Assembly (NCBI GenBank): GCA_029261035.1
Contig: JAJDCD010000012.1
Location: forward strand, 1 to 64,000
DNA from: Candidatus Omnitrophota bacterium
GTDB lineage: Bacteria > Omnitrophota > Omnitrophia > Omnitrophales > JACROU01
Direction of reading: 5' to 3'
Length of the DNA stretch: 64,000 bases
The position numbers and the translations under genes were made by a program. Shown one piece after another: positions 9,209 to 17,915 of this stretch; positions within the stretch are counted from its first letter, which is position 1, and each line of letters starts with the position of its first letter. A model generated the notes under the pieces. The model saw only the letters and a list, made by a program, of their open reading frames with translations, had not been told where the DNA came from and did not search any database.

Positions 9209-10261
9209 ATGAATCTTAACAGCTGGCAAAAAAAAACATTAGAATGGATAAGACCTGTTCCTATTGAGTATTATTTGTCTTTACATTTAGGGAATAGCAA
9301 TTTAGTTTTATCTGAGTTTGAAAAAAATCAAGACACGTTTAAGTTAATACGCTTGTCTCATCACCCTCTTTCTAATCAACAAGATAAAAGAGAAGATTCA
9401 TTTAAAACTCTTTTGGATAAAGAGGTTTTAGCTAATAAAAAAATTTTTATTTCTGTTCCTTGTGAATCAGGTATTTCTCGTATTATTCAATACCCTATTA
9501 TGGACACAAAGCAGCTTAAAGATTCTCTAAACTTTCAAGCTGAAAAATATTTACCCTTTTCCTTATCTGAAATTTATTTTGATTGCCTGCCTATAAACCA
9601 ATTTCAGAAAAAATCAAACTTAAATCAAATGGATGTTCTTCTCGTAGCTTGTAGAAGAGACGTTGTTATGAAAGCAATACAATCTATTCAAAAACATAAT
9701 GGAGAACTATCTGGTATTAATTTGGATTCTATAGCGTCTCTTAATTCGTTTTTAAGATGGGCTCCTTCAGAAAGTAAATCAATTTATCTTTATCTAGATG
9801 TTGGATATCACGTTACAAATATTAGTTTTGTACAGGGCGGAAAGCTTTTGTTTGTAAGAACGGTTTCTTATGGTGGTATGGATTTAATAGAATATTTAGC
9901 TAAAAACTTAAATATACCTGTTGCTGAAGCTGAAAGTGTACTGGTGAATGAAAATGATTACAACGTTTCGACTAAAACGGTCTTTAAAAAAGCTATAGAG
10001 AAAATGATGAATGAAGTTAAGGTAACTATAAATTATATGGAAAGTCAAAGTGATCAACCTTTAAGTTTGGAGAATATCTATTTATCAGGAGGCATTAGTC
10101 AAAATTTAATATTTAGAGAAGGTGTTGAAAGCAATCTTTCAGTTCAAGTCTACGATTGGGACCCATTAAAGGGAATCGACATTGACCCTTTAATTGATGG
10201 GGAATTGTTAAAAAAAATACGGGGGATTTTGCCAGTGTCTAGCGGTTTGGCTCTAGCATAA
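9209..10261 (+). CDS. pilM: PilM-like actin-fold pilus assembly protein
   Basis: A 350-residue protein resembling PilM, the cytoplasmic actin-like ATPase that binds the PilN N-terminus. Visible hallmarks are YPIMDTKQLKDSLNFQAEKYLPF (PilM-type N-terminal motif, about residues 92-114), the DVGYHVTNISFVQGGKLLFVRT phosphate-binding region and the late LSGGISQN motif. Gene order pilM-N-O-P-secretin is preserved after it, which strongly supports the call. The start is ATG with only a weak purine-rich site. Confidence 0.88.
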   Translation: MNLNSWQKKTLEWIRPVPIEYYLSLHLGNSNLVLSEFEKNQDTFKLIRLSHHPLSNQQDKREDSFKTLLDKEVLANKKIFISVPCESGISRIIQYPIMDTKQLKDSLNFQAEKYLPFSLSEIYFDCLPINQFQKKSNLNQMDVLLVACRRDVVMKAIQSIQKHNGELSGINLDSIASLNSFLRWAPSESKSIYLYLDVGYHVTNISFVQGGKLLFVRTVSYGGMDLIEYLAKNLNIPVAEAESVLVNENDYNVSTKTVFKKAIEKMMNEVKVTINYMESQSDQPLSLENIYLSGGISQNLIFREGVESNLSVQVYDWDPLKGIDIDPLIDGELLKKIRGILPVSSGLALA

Positions 10262-10268
10262 TAAAAAT

Positions 10269-10934
10269 ATGTTTGAAATAAACTTATTACCGGAAGAATT
10301 TAAAAAAATTGATGAAAAACCCAGAGTCGTTTCTTTCCGATTTGCCATGATTGTCACTTCGGTATTAGGCATACTACTATGGTCATCCCTTTCTTTTATG
10401 GTTGGAACCATTAAAGTGGATCTTAATAACCTTTCTTTGCAAAACCAAAGTTTGCAAACGAAATCAGTTGAAGCCGACAAAATTATAAGTGAAATAAACC
10501 AAAATTATTTAGAACGAAACAAAGTAATATTTAGTATAAATCGATTTAATCAGTTGTGGGCTTTTGTTTTTAGCGGAATCAGCAATCAGTTGCCGGAGAC
10601 AATATGGTTTGAAAAAATCAAATTGCAAATGAAAGGCCCTAATACATGGGAGTTCATGCTAAGAGGTATGGCTCAAGCAAGTACGGATGAACCTGCAATT
10701 AAAATTGTTGGGAAATACATTAGTTCTATAAAAAAAGTCTTAGAAAGTTCTATTAGATTGAGTTATGTGTATGAAGGAAATGATCTGGGTGAGTTAAATA
10801 ATTTAAGTGAGAAGATTTCTTTAGAAACATCTACAAATCAAAAGAATGTTGAAGATGTTACTGTAACAGAGTTCAAGAGCTGGTATTTAATGCTTGAGAA
10901 TGAGGGGAGTCAGGATGAAACTCGGAAAAGGTGA
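10269..10934 (+). CDS. pilN: PilN-like inner-membrane pilus assembly protein
   Basis: A 221-residue protein beginning MFEINLLPEEF, the PilN peptide that binds PilM. One membrane segment follows (about 27-50), then a coiled region and a periplasmic ferredoxin-like domain. It starts 7 bases after pilM and its end overlaps the pilO start by 20 bases, so the genes are probably translationally coupled. Confidence 0.85.
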   Translation: MFEINLLPEEFKKIDEKPRVVSFRFAMIVTSVLGILLWSSLSFMVGTIKVDLNNLSLQNQSLQTKSVEADKIISEINQNYLERNKVIFSINRFNQLWAFVFSGISNQLPETIWFEKIKLQMKGPNTWEFMLRGMAQASTDEPAIKIVGKYISSIKKVLESSIRLSYVYEGNDLGELNNLSEKISLETSTNQKNVEDVTVTEFKSWYLMLENEGSQDETRKR

Positions 10935-11505
10935 TCTTAAGAAGAAGTCTTTCAAAATCCCTGATTTGAAGAGGAATAAATCCTCTTTTATTGGTGCTGC
11001 TTGTGTTCTTTTTATTTTTGCTGCAGGAATACTGCCAAGTAGTATCCAGTTTGTAACTTTGAAATCTCAATCTGATAATGTAAAAAAACAGATCCTTCAA
11101 TCACAGGAAAAAATTAGAAACCTTCCTCGTTTAGTTCAAAAGAAAGAAGAATACACAAAGAATATACGAAAATTAGAAAAACAATTTTTTGACGCTGTAT
11201 TTTTACCTAATTTGATTGGTTTAATTTCCGAAGTAGCAAGTCAGGCCGATGTGAGAATTTTATCTTCTAAACCAATGGAATTTGAGGGGGATGAAATGCT
11301 AGAAGAGAATAAATTCTACAAGCCTTTTATTATCAATTTAGAGTTAGAAAGTGGTTTTCATGAGTTGGGAAAATTCATTAATATTTTAGAGACGAATGAA
11401 AAGTGGTTTCGTATTAGTGAACTTAGTGTGACTAAGAAGAATGATGTTAAAGAGCATAAACTGATTATTAATATGAGTATTTTGACTTTTTTGAAGAAAA
11501 TTTAG
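10915..11505 (+). CDS. pilO: PilO-like inner-membrane pilus assembly protein
   Basis: About 196 residues: a basic N-terminus, one membrane segment (about 24-44), a coiled region (about 50-90) and a small alpha/beta domain (FINILETNEKWFRISELSV), the PilO pattern. PilO pairs with PilN to link the cytoplasmic ring to PilP and the secretin. The ATG at 10915 is preferred to the in-frame TTG at 10894 because of the GGGGAG/CAGG purine-rich stretch before it. The assignment leans on position between pilN and pilP as well as topology. Confidence 0.8.
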   Translation: MKLGKGDLKKKSFKIPDLKRNKSSFIGAACVLFIFAAGILPSSIQFVTLKSQSDNVKKQILQSQEKIRNLPRLVQKKEEYTKNIRKLEKQFFDAVFLPNLIGLISEVASQADVRILSSKPMEFEGDEMLEENKFYKPFIINLELESGFHELGKFINILETNEKWFRISELSVTKKNDVKEHKLIINMSILTFLKKI

Positions 11506-11521
11506 TTAAAAGAGGTCTCGT

Positions 11522-11905
11522 ATGAAACATAGAATAAAGTTGAGTATTTGTCGTTTATTTAAGGGAATAATTGGTGTAAGTCTCTTTTTTTTATGTATTT
11601 GTGAGATTTCATTTGGCGAGGAGGCAAAATTTTTGTATGATACCCATAGTCAAAGAGATCCATTTATGCCTCTGATACAAAAAGTGGACCTTGAGAAGGA
11701 TGCTGAGGATCCTAATTTTTCATGGGATCAGGTTAAACTACAAGGAATTGTGGTCGATCCAATAGATGGTTCCTTCGTGATGATAAACGACGAGATATAC
11801 CAAGAAGGCTCTCAAGTTGGGCCATATACAATTGAGCAAATATCAGATATGTTTGTTGTTTTTGCTTTTAACGATAAAAAATATCGTTTAGATATTGAGA
11901 GCTAA
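11522..11905 (+). CDS. pilP: PilP-like periplasmic protein
   Basis: A 127-residue exported protein with a hydrophobic signal segment (about 12-32). It is followed by QRDPFMPL, the RDPF motif of PilP, and a small beta domain (LQGIVVDPIDGSFVMINDEIY, then GPYTIEQISD). PilP bridges PilN/PilO to the outer-membrane secretin. There is no lipobox cysteine at the expected place (the Cys residues are inside the hydrophobic segment), so it may not be a lipoprotein as PilP is elsewhere. Confidence 0.8.
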   Translation: MKHRIKLSICRLFKGIIGVSLFFLCICEISFGEEAKFLYDTHSQRDPFMPLIQKVDLEKDAEDPNFSWDQVKLQGIVVDPIDGSFVMINDEIYQEGSQVGPYTIEQISDMFVVFAFNDKKYRLDIES

Positions 11906-11927
11906 TTTAAAAAACAAGGCCAATTAA

Positions 11928-13364
11928 TTGAAAAAAATCATATTCGTATTTCTTTTCCTATTCTTCATATCTTCATTCACGGTGTATGCACAGCCCGTTT
12001 TACTTGCAGAAACGAATGATTTAGTAGCTCAAGAAACTCAAGTTTCTCAGAGCGCTCCCGAACTCCCTGACGGTTATGTCAGTTTGGATTTTAAAGACGC
12101 TGAAATTCAGAGTGTTCTTAGAGTAATTGCATTGAAGAGTGGAGTAAACATTGTTGCCGGCCCTGAAGTTGAAGGCCGCGTTACTATGAGGCTGAAAGAT
12201 GTGCCTTGGGAAAAGGCCTTAGCTGTTTTGCTTAAGACTTATGGATATGTATTTGAGAAAGATCAAAATATAGTAAGAGTAACAACTTCGGAAAACCTTC
12301 AGAAGGAACCTTTGGAAACAGAGGCTTATATACTGAACTATTCAAAAGCAGCAGAAATTGCAAGTGCTGTTTCTGAACTTCTTAGTGAAAGAGGTCGGGT
12401 TAAAGCTGTTAATAGAACCAATACCATCATTGTGACGGACATGGCTTCTAATTTGTACAATATTAGAAAGATTGTCAGAAATTTAGATAAGAGAACGCCA
12501 CAAGCTGCGATTGATTCTAAAATAGTTAACACTCAACTTACAGACACTGAAAACTTGGGGATTGATTGGAATATTCTCGGAACTTTATCGGGTTCTAGTA
12601 TTCCCACAACGTTCCCATTTAAAACTTCTACAGGAAGTGCTCTTCCTGATTCTTCCGCATTGAGTGGTTTTTTTCCAGTTCTAAACGCAGCGGGTGCAGG
12701 ACCAATTCCAAATGCTTTAAACCCTAGAAATTTCCCATCCTTAGATGCCGCAGCAGCTACGATTGTAGGGGATACCTACACGTTGGGTGCTTTGAACTTT
12801 TCTCAGCTTACAGCTGTTTTTCAATTTTTAAAATCAAGAACAAACACAAAGATTGTTTCAAACCCACGTATCGTTGTTTTGAATAACGAAACAGCGAAGA
12901 TTCAAGTGGGGCAAGAAATTTATATTCCCAAATTTGAACTTAATGAACAAACAGGAGCTTATGTAGTAAATGATTTTGAAGTAAGAGATACAGGGGTAAT
13001 TATGAATGTTACCCCGCATATTAATTCAGCAGATGAAATTTTAGTAGAGGTACGACCAGAGGTTGTAAACTTTATCGGAGATCGTGTAGTTATACCTGGT
13101 GTTTTAACAGCCCCTCAGTTTGGAACAACTGAAGCTGAAACACAAGTGTTGATAAAAGATGGTGAAACAATTGCTATTGGCGGTTTATTAACTGACAATA
13201 GAGCTACAACTTATAATCGAGTCCCACTTCTTTCTAACATTCCTTATTTAGGAAAAGTATTTCGTTCCAAGAGAGAGACTGCGGGAACTGGGATCAAAGT
13301 TGAAACCATTTTCTTTATAACCGTAGACATTGTTGATACAGAAGGTCAAGATACTCGACAATAG
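11928..13364 (+). CDS. pilQ: Short outer-membrane secretin, PilQ/GspD family
   Basis: A 478-residue secretin with a TTG start and a signal peptide (about 1-21, ending VYA). An STN/N0-type domain follows (YVSLDFKDAEIQSVLRVIA, near residues 49-110), then one N1-like domain (EAYILNYSKAAEIASAV...NTIIVTD) and the C-terminal secretin pore with the signature VPLLSNIPYLGKVFRSK. It is much shorter than proteobacterial PilQ (about 700 residues) and lacks the AMIN repeats. It forms the outer-membrane channel for the pilus and ends the pilMNOPQ block. Confidence 0.9.
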   Translation: MKKIIFVFLFLFFISSFTVYAQPVLLAETNDLVAQETQVSQSAPELPDGYVSLDFKDAEIQSVLRVIALKSGVNIVAGPEVEGRVTMRLKDVPWEKALAVLLKTYGYVFEKDQNIVRVTTSENLQKEPLETEAYILNYSKAAEIASAVSELLSERGRVKAVNRTNTIIVTDMASNLYNIRKIVRNLDKRTPQAAIDSKIVNTQLTDTENLGIDWNILGTLSGSSIPTTFPFKTSTGSALPDSSALSGFFPVLNAAGAGPIPNALNPRNFPSLDAAAATIVGDTYTLGALNFSQLTAVFQFLKSRTNTKIVSNPRIVVLNNETAKIQVGQEIYIPKFELNEQTGAYVVNDFEVRDTGVIMNVTPHINSADEILVEVRPEVVNFIGDRVVIPGVLTAPQFGTTEAETQVLIKDGETIAIGGLLTDNRATTYNRVPLLSNIPYLGKVFRSKRETAGTGIKVETIFFITVDIVDTEGQDTRQ

Positions 13365-13406
13365 TTATACAGAGTTGACATTGTAAGCACGGGTGCGTCC
13401 TCCTAA

Positions 13407-13427
13407 ATAAAGTGAAAGTTACTTTAT
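13407..13427 (+). terminator. Weak hairpin after the pilus operon
   Basis: ATAAAGT and ACTTTAT form a 7-bp AT-rich stem around a 7-base loop, 42 bases after the secretin stop. The following CTTCTAAAAG is a poor U-tract, so this is at best a weak terminator. Confidence 0.3.
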
Positions 13428-13488
13428 CTTCTAAAAGTTCATTCTGCCATATAAAACATAATATATTAAATGGAGAGAGTGAATTACC

Positions 13489-15036
13489 ATGGATAGAAAA
13501 ATTCTAATTAGTTTAGAAGCAAATGAAAAAAGGGTGGCAATCCTTGAAAAAGGCCATATTGATGACTATTTTATCGAACGTCATGATAAACAGTATATGC
13601 TTGGTAATATCTACAAAGGTAAAGTAAGAACCATCATACCTGGTATTGAGGCCGCTTTTATTAATGTGGGCTCTGAGAAAGATGGGTTTTTATATGTTAC
13701 CGATGCTGTTAGAAACCCTTTGGACGCGGAAGAGGAGCCAGAAATCGGTGGTACTGTAGCCGACGAAGAATGGGTTCCCAAGAAATTCAACAAGAATAAA
13801 GTGAAAATTAACGAGTTGTTGAAAGAAGGCCAGGAATTAATTGTTCAAGTTGTTAAAGAACCGATTAGAACTAAAGGCCCACGTTTAACGACATTCTTTT
13901 CTTTTCCAGCACGTTATTTAGTAATGATGCCCGGAGAAAATAAATTAGGAATTAGTCGAAAGTTAGACAACCCTAAAGAACGTGAAAGAATTAGAGAAAT
14001 ATTTAAGAGGTTAGATTACCCTTCAGACGTTGGTTTTATTGTAAGAACGGCTGGAATGGGAAAGAGCGAGAAAGAGTTTAAGCGAGATGTTGATTATCTA
14101 GTTAGCATTTGGTCTCAAATTAAAAAAGATATTAATGTAAAGACTTCACCTTCTGTTATTCATAAAGAATTAAGTCTTGTTGAAAGAATTATAAGAGATA
14201 CCTTTTCAGAAGAATCAGATACGATCATTGTAGACGATCCTGCAACATTTAAAACAATACAAGAATTTCTAAAAGAATATATGAAAGGGGAGAAGGTTAA
14301 TCTTAAGCTTTACAAAGACACCGTCCCTTTATTTGAGAAATTTAATGTAGAGAAAGAAATTGAAAAATCTTTTCAGAAGAATGTGTATCTGAAGTCTGGT
14401 GGCCATATTGTAATTGAACAAACAGAAAGTTTGGTTGCTATCGATGTAAATACTGGGAAATTTACAGGGAGTCGAAATTTAGAAGAAACAGTTTACCGTA
14501 CTAACTGTGAAGCTGCTAAAGAGATTGCTAAACAAATGAAGCTTCGAGACGTTGGCGGAATCATTATTATCGATTTCATTGACATGGAAGAAGAGGATCA
14601 TAAAAAAAGCGTAATTAGAATTCTTAAAGAATCCGTTCGAAGAGATAGAGCTAAGACAAATATTTTAAGAATTTCTGATTTAGGGTTAGTTGAAATGACA
14701 CGTCAAAGAGTCCGCCCTTCCATTGAAAGTGCTTTATATCGTAATTGTAGTTATTGTAATGGAAAGGGTCTTGTAAAGTCAGAAACAACGATGGTGATAC
14801 AAACGATAAAACAAATTCGACGTTCGTTTAGAGATGGCAAAAGAAAAACTCTAGAGGTCAATCTTAATCCAGATGTAGCGCAAAAGTTGCTACTTCAAGA
14901 AGCTAAGATGATTAAAACATTAGAACGCCAATATAAAAGTAAAATTATTGTAATTGCTAATCCATCTCTTCATATTGAAGAAGTGAAAATTGCTATAGTA
15001 AAGGCTCCTTCAAGATTGCGTATGTTTTCTAAGTAG
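13489..15036 (+). CDS. rng: Ribonuclease G/E family endoribonuclease
   Basis: A 515-residue protein of RNase G length. It has an N-terminal S1 RNA-binding domain (about 38-125, MLGNIYKGKVRTIIPGIEAAF). The catalytic metal-binding aspartates are in DVNTGKFTG and IIDFIDM, and the zinc-link cysteines in NCSYC. The long scaffold tail of RNase E is missing. RNase G trims rRNA and decays mRNAs in the cytoplasm. ATG with GGAGAGAG eight bases upstream. It follows the pilus locus by 124 bases and probably has its own promoter. Confidence 0.93.
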   Translation: MDRKILISLEANEKRVAILEKGHIDDYFIERHDKQYMLGNIYKGKVRTIIPGIEAAFINVGSEKDGFLYVTDAVRNPLDAEEEPEIGGTVADEEWVPKKFNKNKVKINELLKEGQELIVQVVKEPIRTKGPRLTTFFSFPARYLVMMPGENKLGISRKLDNPKERERIREIFKRLDYPSDVGFIVRTAGMGKSEKEFKRDVDYLVSIWSQIKKDINVKTSPSVIHKELSLVERIIRDTFSEESDTIIVDDPATFKTIQEFLKEYMKGEKVNLKLYKDTVPLFEKFNVEKEIEKSFQKNVYLKSGGHIVIEQTESLVAIDVNTGKFTGSRNLEETVYRTNCEAAKEIAKQMKLRDVGGIIIIDFIDMEEEDHKKSVIRILKESVRRDRAKTNILRISDLGLVEMTRQRVRPSIESALYRNCSYCNGKGLVKSETTMVIQTIKQIRRSFRDGKRKTLEVNLNPDVAQKLLLQEAKMIKTLERQYKSKIIVIANPSLHIEEVKIAIVKAPSRLRMFSK

Positions 15037-15049
15037 GTTTAAGTCTTAT

Positions 15050-15436
15050 TTAAGATTTGAAATTTTGAATGAATGAGATGAGCTTTTGTGAGAAATTTGG
15101 GTCGTTGCGCAGATTGGCAAGATCAGAGTCTTGTTTTAAGTGATCTATATCGTTATAGCCTAAGTTGAAGGCTTCCTTTATTGCACTCAAACTTTTTTCT
15201 AGTTCTCCTAGTAAACTATAGCTACAGCTTAAATTATAAAAGACAGTATCATCTGTTGGTAAAAGCAAAGATAGCTTTTTGTCCAGTATTAAACCTTCTT
15301 GAACTCTTCCTGATTTAGTATATATTTCAGCTAATGCGGATAAAGCTTCTATATGATCAGGTTTTGAGGAAATGAGCTGTTCAAAAAAAGCTGTTTCATA
15401 TTCCAATTGGGCTTTGTTTTCAGTAGAATCCTTCAT
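15050..15436 (-). CDS. Small tetratricopeptide-repeat protein
   Basis: A 128-residue protein made of about three TPR units (HIEALSALAEIYTKSGRVQEG, TVFYNLSCSYSLLGELEKSLSAIKEAF) ending in DLANLRNDPNFSQKLISFI, a common terminus of short TPR proteins. There is no signal peptide, so it is probably a cytoplasmic protein-protein adaptor. It is convergent with the RNase G gene (13-base gap) and divergent from rmuC, so it is a single-gene unit. Function unknown. Confidence 0.75.
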   Translation of the reverse strand: MKDSTENKAQLEYETAFFEQLISSKPDHIEALSALAEIYTKSGRVQEGLILDKKLSLLLPTDDTVFYNLSCSYSLLGELEKSLSAIKEAFNLGYNDIDHLKQDSDLANLRNDPNFSQKLISFIQNFKS

Positions 15437-15526
15437 AGGGTATATAGTAGCAGATTTTTGAGTATTAGAAAATCATGTTTCAATTCTGTTTTAAGCGTCA
15501 TATAATAAGGTTCAAAGGAGAAATAA

Positions 15527-16639
15527 GTGGATATTAGTATTCTGTTTGCATTACTGCTTTTGCTGGTTTGCGGCTTTGCCTTATTTGTATTTTTTAGTCG
15601 TGAATTCAAAAGAGATCTATCTAACACACAAAATCGTGTTGAGGATTTTGTTTTAAACCAAAACAAAGCCCTCCAACAAGAAGTTAAATTTTTATCTTCA
15701 GAGATATCAGATAAGCTTAAAGATCAAAACTCGGTTCTTAACCTAACTCAAAAAACTGTTGGAGAACGTTTAGAAGGTGCTAATAAAGTTGTTTCTGAGG
15801 TTCAACACCGTTTAGGACGATTAGAAGCAGCTTCTCAAAAAATATTTGATTTAGGACAAGACATTAAAGATTTAGAACATACGTTAAAGGCTCCTAAATT
15901 AAGAGGTGTTTGGAGCGAGCTCTATTTAGAGGAAATTCTAGAGCAGATGATTCCAAAAGCACATTTTAAAATGCAATACACTTTCAAATCGGGTAAAACG
16001 GTAGATGCTGTTATTCAACTACAAGATGGGTTAATTCCTGTTGATGCTAAGTTTCCATTAGAAAATTTCAAAAAAATTACTCTTGCTGAAACGGATACAC
16101 TCAAAAAACAGACAAAGACTTTATTTGCTAATAACGTTAAAAAACATATTGATGATATTCACGATAAGTATATTTTACCCAATGAAAATACTTTTGACTT
16201 CGCTATGATGTACATCCCCTCAGAAAGCATCTATTATGAATTGTCTACAGGAAGAGATGAGTTCTTACGGGATAAAGAAATTTTTGAGTATGCCCGTAAA
16301 AAAAATGTGATTCCAGTTTCACCTAATACGTTTTATTCTTACTTACAAACTATAATGCTAGGGCTTAAAGGTTTAACGATAGAACAGAGTGCCAAAGAAG
16401 TTCTAGAACAATTATCTCGTTTAAAGCATGATTTTGATCGCTTCAAAGGAGATTTTAAACTTCTAGGAACTCATATTAAAAATGTAAAACAAACTCAAGA
16501 AAAATGCGAAAAATCATTAGGTAGATTTGAGGACGAGTTATTACAAGTTGAAAAAGAGTCTGACGAACCCCAAGCTTTAGAATCCTTGAATTTGGACTCT
16601 GAGAATGCTGAAAAGGAAAAATATGAAAAAATTGGCTGA
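15527..16639 (+). CDS. rmuC: DNA recombination protein RmuC homologue
   Basis: A 370-residue protein with an N-terminal membrane segment (about 3-22), a coiled coil (about 30-115) and the RmuC nuclease-like core: KLRGVWSELYLEEILEQMIP, VDAVIQLQDGLIPVDAKFPLENF, FAMMYIPSESIYYEL and VIPVSPNTFYSYLQTI. RmuC limits inversions at short inverted repeats and is thought to be a PD-(D/E)XK-type nuclease. GTG start, supported by AAAGGAG seven bases upstream. A TATAAT lies at 15501-15506 but has no clear -35 partner. Confidence 0.92.
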   Translation: MDISILFALLLLLVCGFALFVFFSREFKRDLSNTQNRVEDFVLNQNKALQQEVKFLSSEISDKLKDQNSVLNLTQKTVGERLEGANKVVSEVQHRLGRLEAASQKIFDLGQDIKDLEHTLKAPKLRGVWSELYLEEILEQMIPKAHFKMQYTFKSGKTVDAVIQLQDGLIPVDAKFPLENFKKITLAETDTLKKQTKTLFANNVKKHIDDIHDKYILPNENTFDFAMMYIPSESIYYELSTGRDEFLRDKEIFEYARKKNVIPVSPNTFYSYLQTIMLGLKGLTIEQSAKEVLEQLSRLKHDFDRFKGDFKLLGTHIKNVKQTQEKCEKSLGRFEDELLQVEKESDEPQALESLNLDSENAEKEKYEKIG

Positions 16640-16973
16640 TTTGAATCATAAAAAAATTGCTCGAATCTTATTTGGTATCTTACTCTTGTCCGTAATTTTT
16701 ATCACACCGTTAGAGGCCCAGACTAAGAGCCCCATACCAGCATCCCTTTCAGATCTTACAATTGTAAATGCAAGTAATGATGAAGTCATTGAAACAGGGG
16801 ACGAGTTTACGGTTCTTGACATCCCTGAAAACTTCTTCTACTTTTCTCTTAAATCTCTTTCGGATTGCATAGCAAAATCCTGTGATATGACATTAAAAGG
16901 CGTTGACGCTTTTACTGGGTTGTTATTTAAACCCTTTAATCGTTCGGAAAAAGTAAAACAATCTTCCTACTAA
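16623..16973 (+). CDS. Hypothetical small exported protein
   Basis: About 116 residues. The N-terminus is basic and is followed by a hydrophobic stretch ending LEAQ, a likely signal peptide or membrane anchor. The rest is unrecognised, with one CIAKSC pair. The ATG at 16623 is chosen over the in-frame ATG at 16605 because AAAAGGA lies just before it. The gene overlaps the end of rmuC by 17 bases, suggesting translational coupling. No function can be assigned. Confidence 0.65.
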   Translation: MKKLADLNHKKIARILFGILLLSVIFITPLEAQTKSPIPASLSDLTIVNASNDEVIETGDEFTVLDIPENFFYFSLKSLSDCIAKSCDMTLKGVDAFTGLLFKPFNRSEKVKQSSY

Positions 16974-16995
16974 TCCATAAGATAATTTCTCGAGT

Positions 16996-17628
16996 GTGAC
17001 AACCATGGATTTACTCTCAATTACGGACTATCCCCAATTTAAAAACAAATTACAAAAGTCGAATTGCCAAAAATGCACTTTGTCTTCAAAACGAAATCAT
17101 ATTGTGGTCGATAGGGGAAACTTTGATTCAAAGATTCTTTTTATAGGGGAAGCCCCAGGAGCAAAAGAGGATGATTCTGGTCTTTGTTTTGTCGGAAGAG
17201 CTGGGAAGATGTTGGACCTTATGTTTTCTGAAATTAACATTGATACGAATCAAGACACTTTAATAGCTAATATTGCTAAATGTCGACCTCCTAAAAATCG
17301 TGTTCCTAATAAAATAGAAGCCGCAGCTTGCTTTCCTTTTTTACTTCATCAAATTTTGTTAGTTAAACCACAGGTCATTATCTTATTAGGAGCATCTGCT
17401 TTAAAATATTTAGATAAATCAAAAACATCTTTTGAGATGATTAATGAAGTTGGACGTTTTTTTAGATTGAAGGAGTTTGACGAAATTGACTTTTTTCCTA
17501 TCTTTCACCCTGCTTATCTTTTATACAACCCAGGGAAAAAAAATCTATTTAAAGAACACCTACAAATTTTGAATCAATATTTAATTAAACAAAAGATTCA
17601 TCCAAAAATAAACAAGGTCTCTAAGTGA
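16996..17628 (+). CDS. Type-4 (Fe-S) uracil-DNA glycosylase
   Basis: About 210 residues of the family-4 UDG fold, which removes uracil from DNA. Visible are the cluster cysteines CQKC (residues 24 and 27) with later Cys in AKCRPPKNR and AACFPF, the catalytic GEAPGAKEDDSG motif (family 4 has GEAPG where family 1 has GQDPY), and the C-terminal HPAYLL. The start is ambiguous: GTG at 16996 or ATG at 17005, neither with a strong ribosome site. Its stop overlaps the next gene's GTG. Confidence 0.92.
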   Translation: MTTMDLLSITDYPQFKNKLQKSNCQKCTLSSKRNHIVVDRGNFDSKILFIGEAPGAKEDDSGLCFVGRAGKMLDLMFSEINIDTNQDTLIANIAKCRPPKNRVPNKIEAAACFPFLLHQILLVKPQVIILLGASALKYLDKSKTSFEMINEVGRFFRLKEFDEIDFFPIFHPAYLLYNPGKKNLFKEHLQILNQYLIKQKIHPKINKVSK

Positions 17629-17900
17629 AGAAGAAGAGAATTCATATTATTGTTTCGGGTCTTGTTCAGGGCGTTTTTTTTAGAGCTTCTACTTTGGATA
17701 AAGCTCGAAATTTAATAGTGGTAGGTTGGGTTCGGAATTTGCCAGATGGTACCGTTGAGATAAATGCAGAAGGCGAGGATGGGAAGCTTAGCCAGCTTTT
17801 AGACTGGGCTAGGAAGGGGCCGGTAGGGGCACGTGTTGATCATATTGATTATTTTTGGGATGATTATAGAGGTGAGTTTGAAAGCTTCTTTGTTAGATAA
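17625..17900 (+). CDS. acyP: Acylphosphatase
   Basis: A 91-residue cytosolic enzyme that hydrolyses carboxyl-phosphate bonds. It has the signature VSGLVQGVFFRAST with the substrate-binding Arg, and the second motif GWVRNLPDGTVEINAEG with the catalytic Asn. Length is typical. It uses a GTG start inside the stop of the preceding glycosylase gene. Confidence 0.93.
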   Translation: MKKKRIHIIVSGLVQGVFFRASTLDKARNLIVVGWVRNLPDGTVEINAEGEDGKLSQLLDWARKGPVGARVDHIDYFWDDYRGEFESFFVR

Positions 17901-17915
17901 TTATAGGACTTAAAT

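Noticed and set aside
13375-13380. TTGACA upstream of RNase G
   Set aside because: No acceptable -10 lies at 16-18 bases; TAAATA is about 22 bases away.
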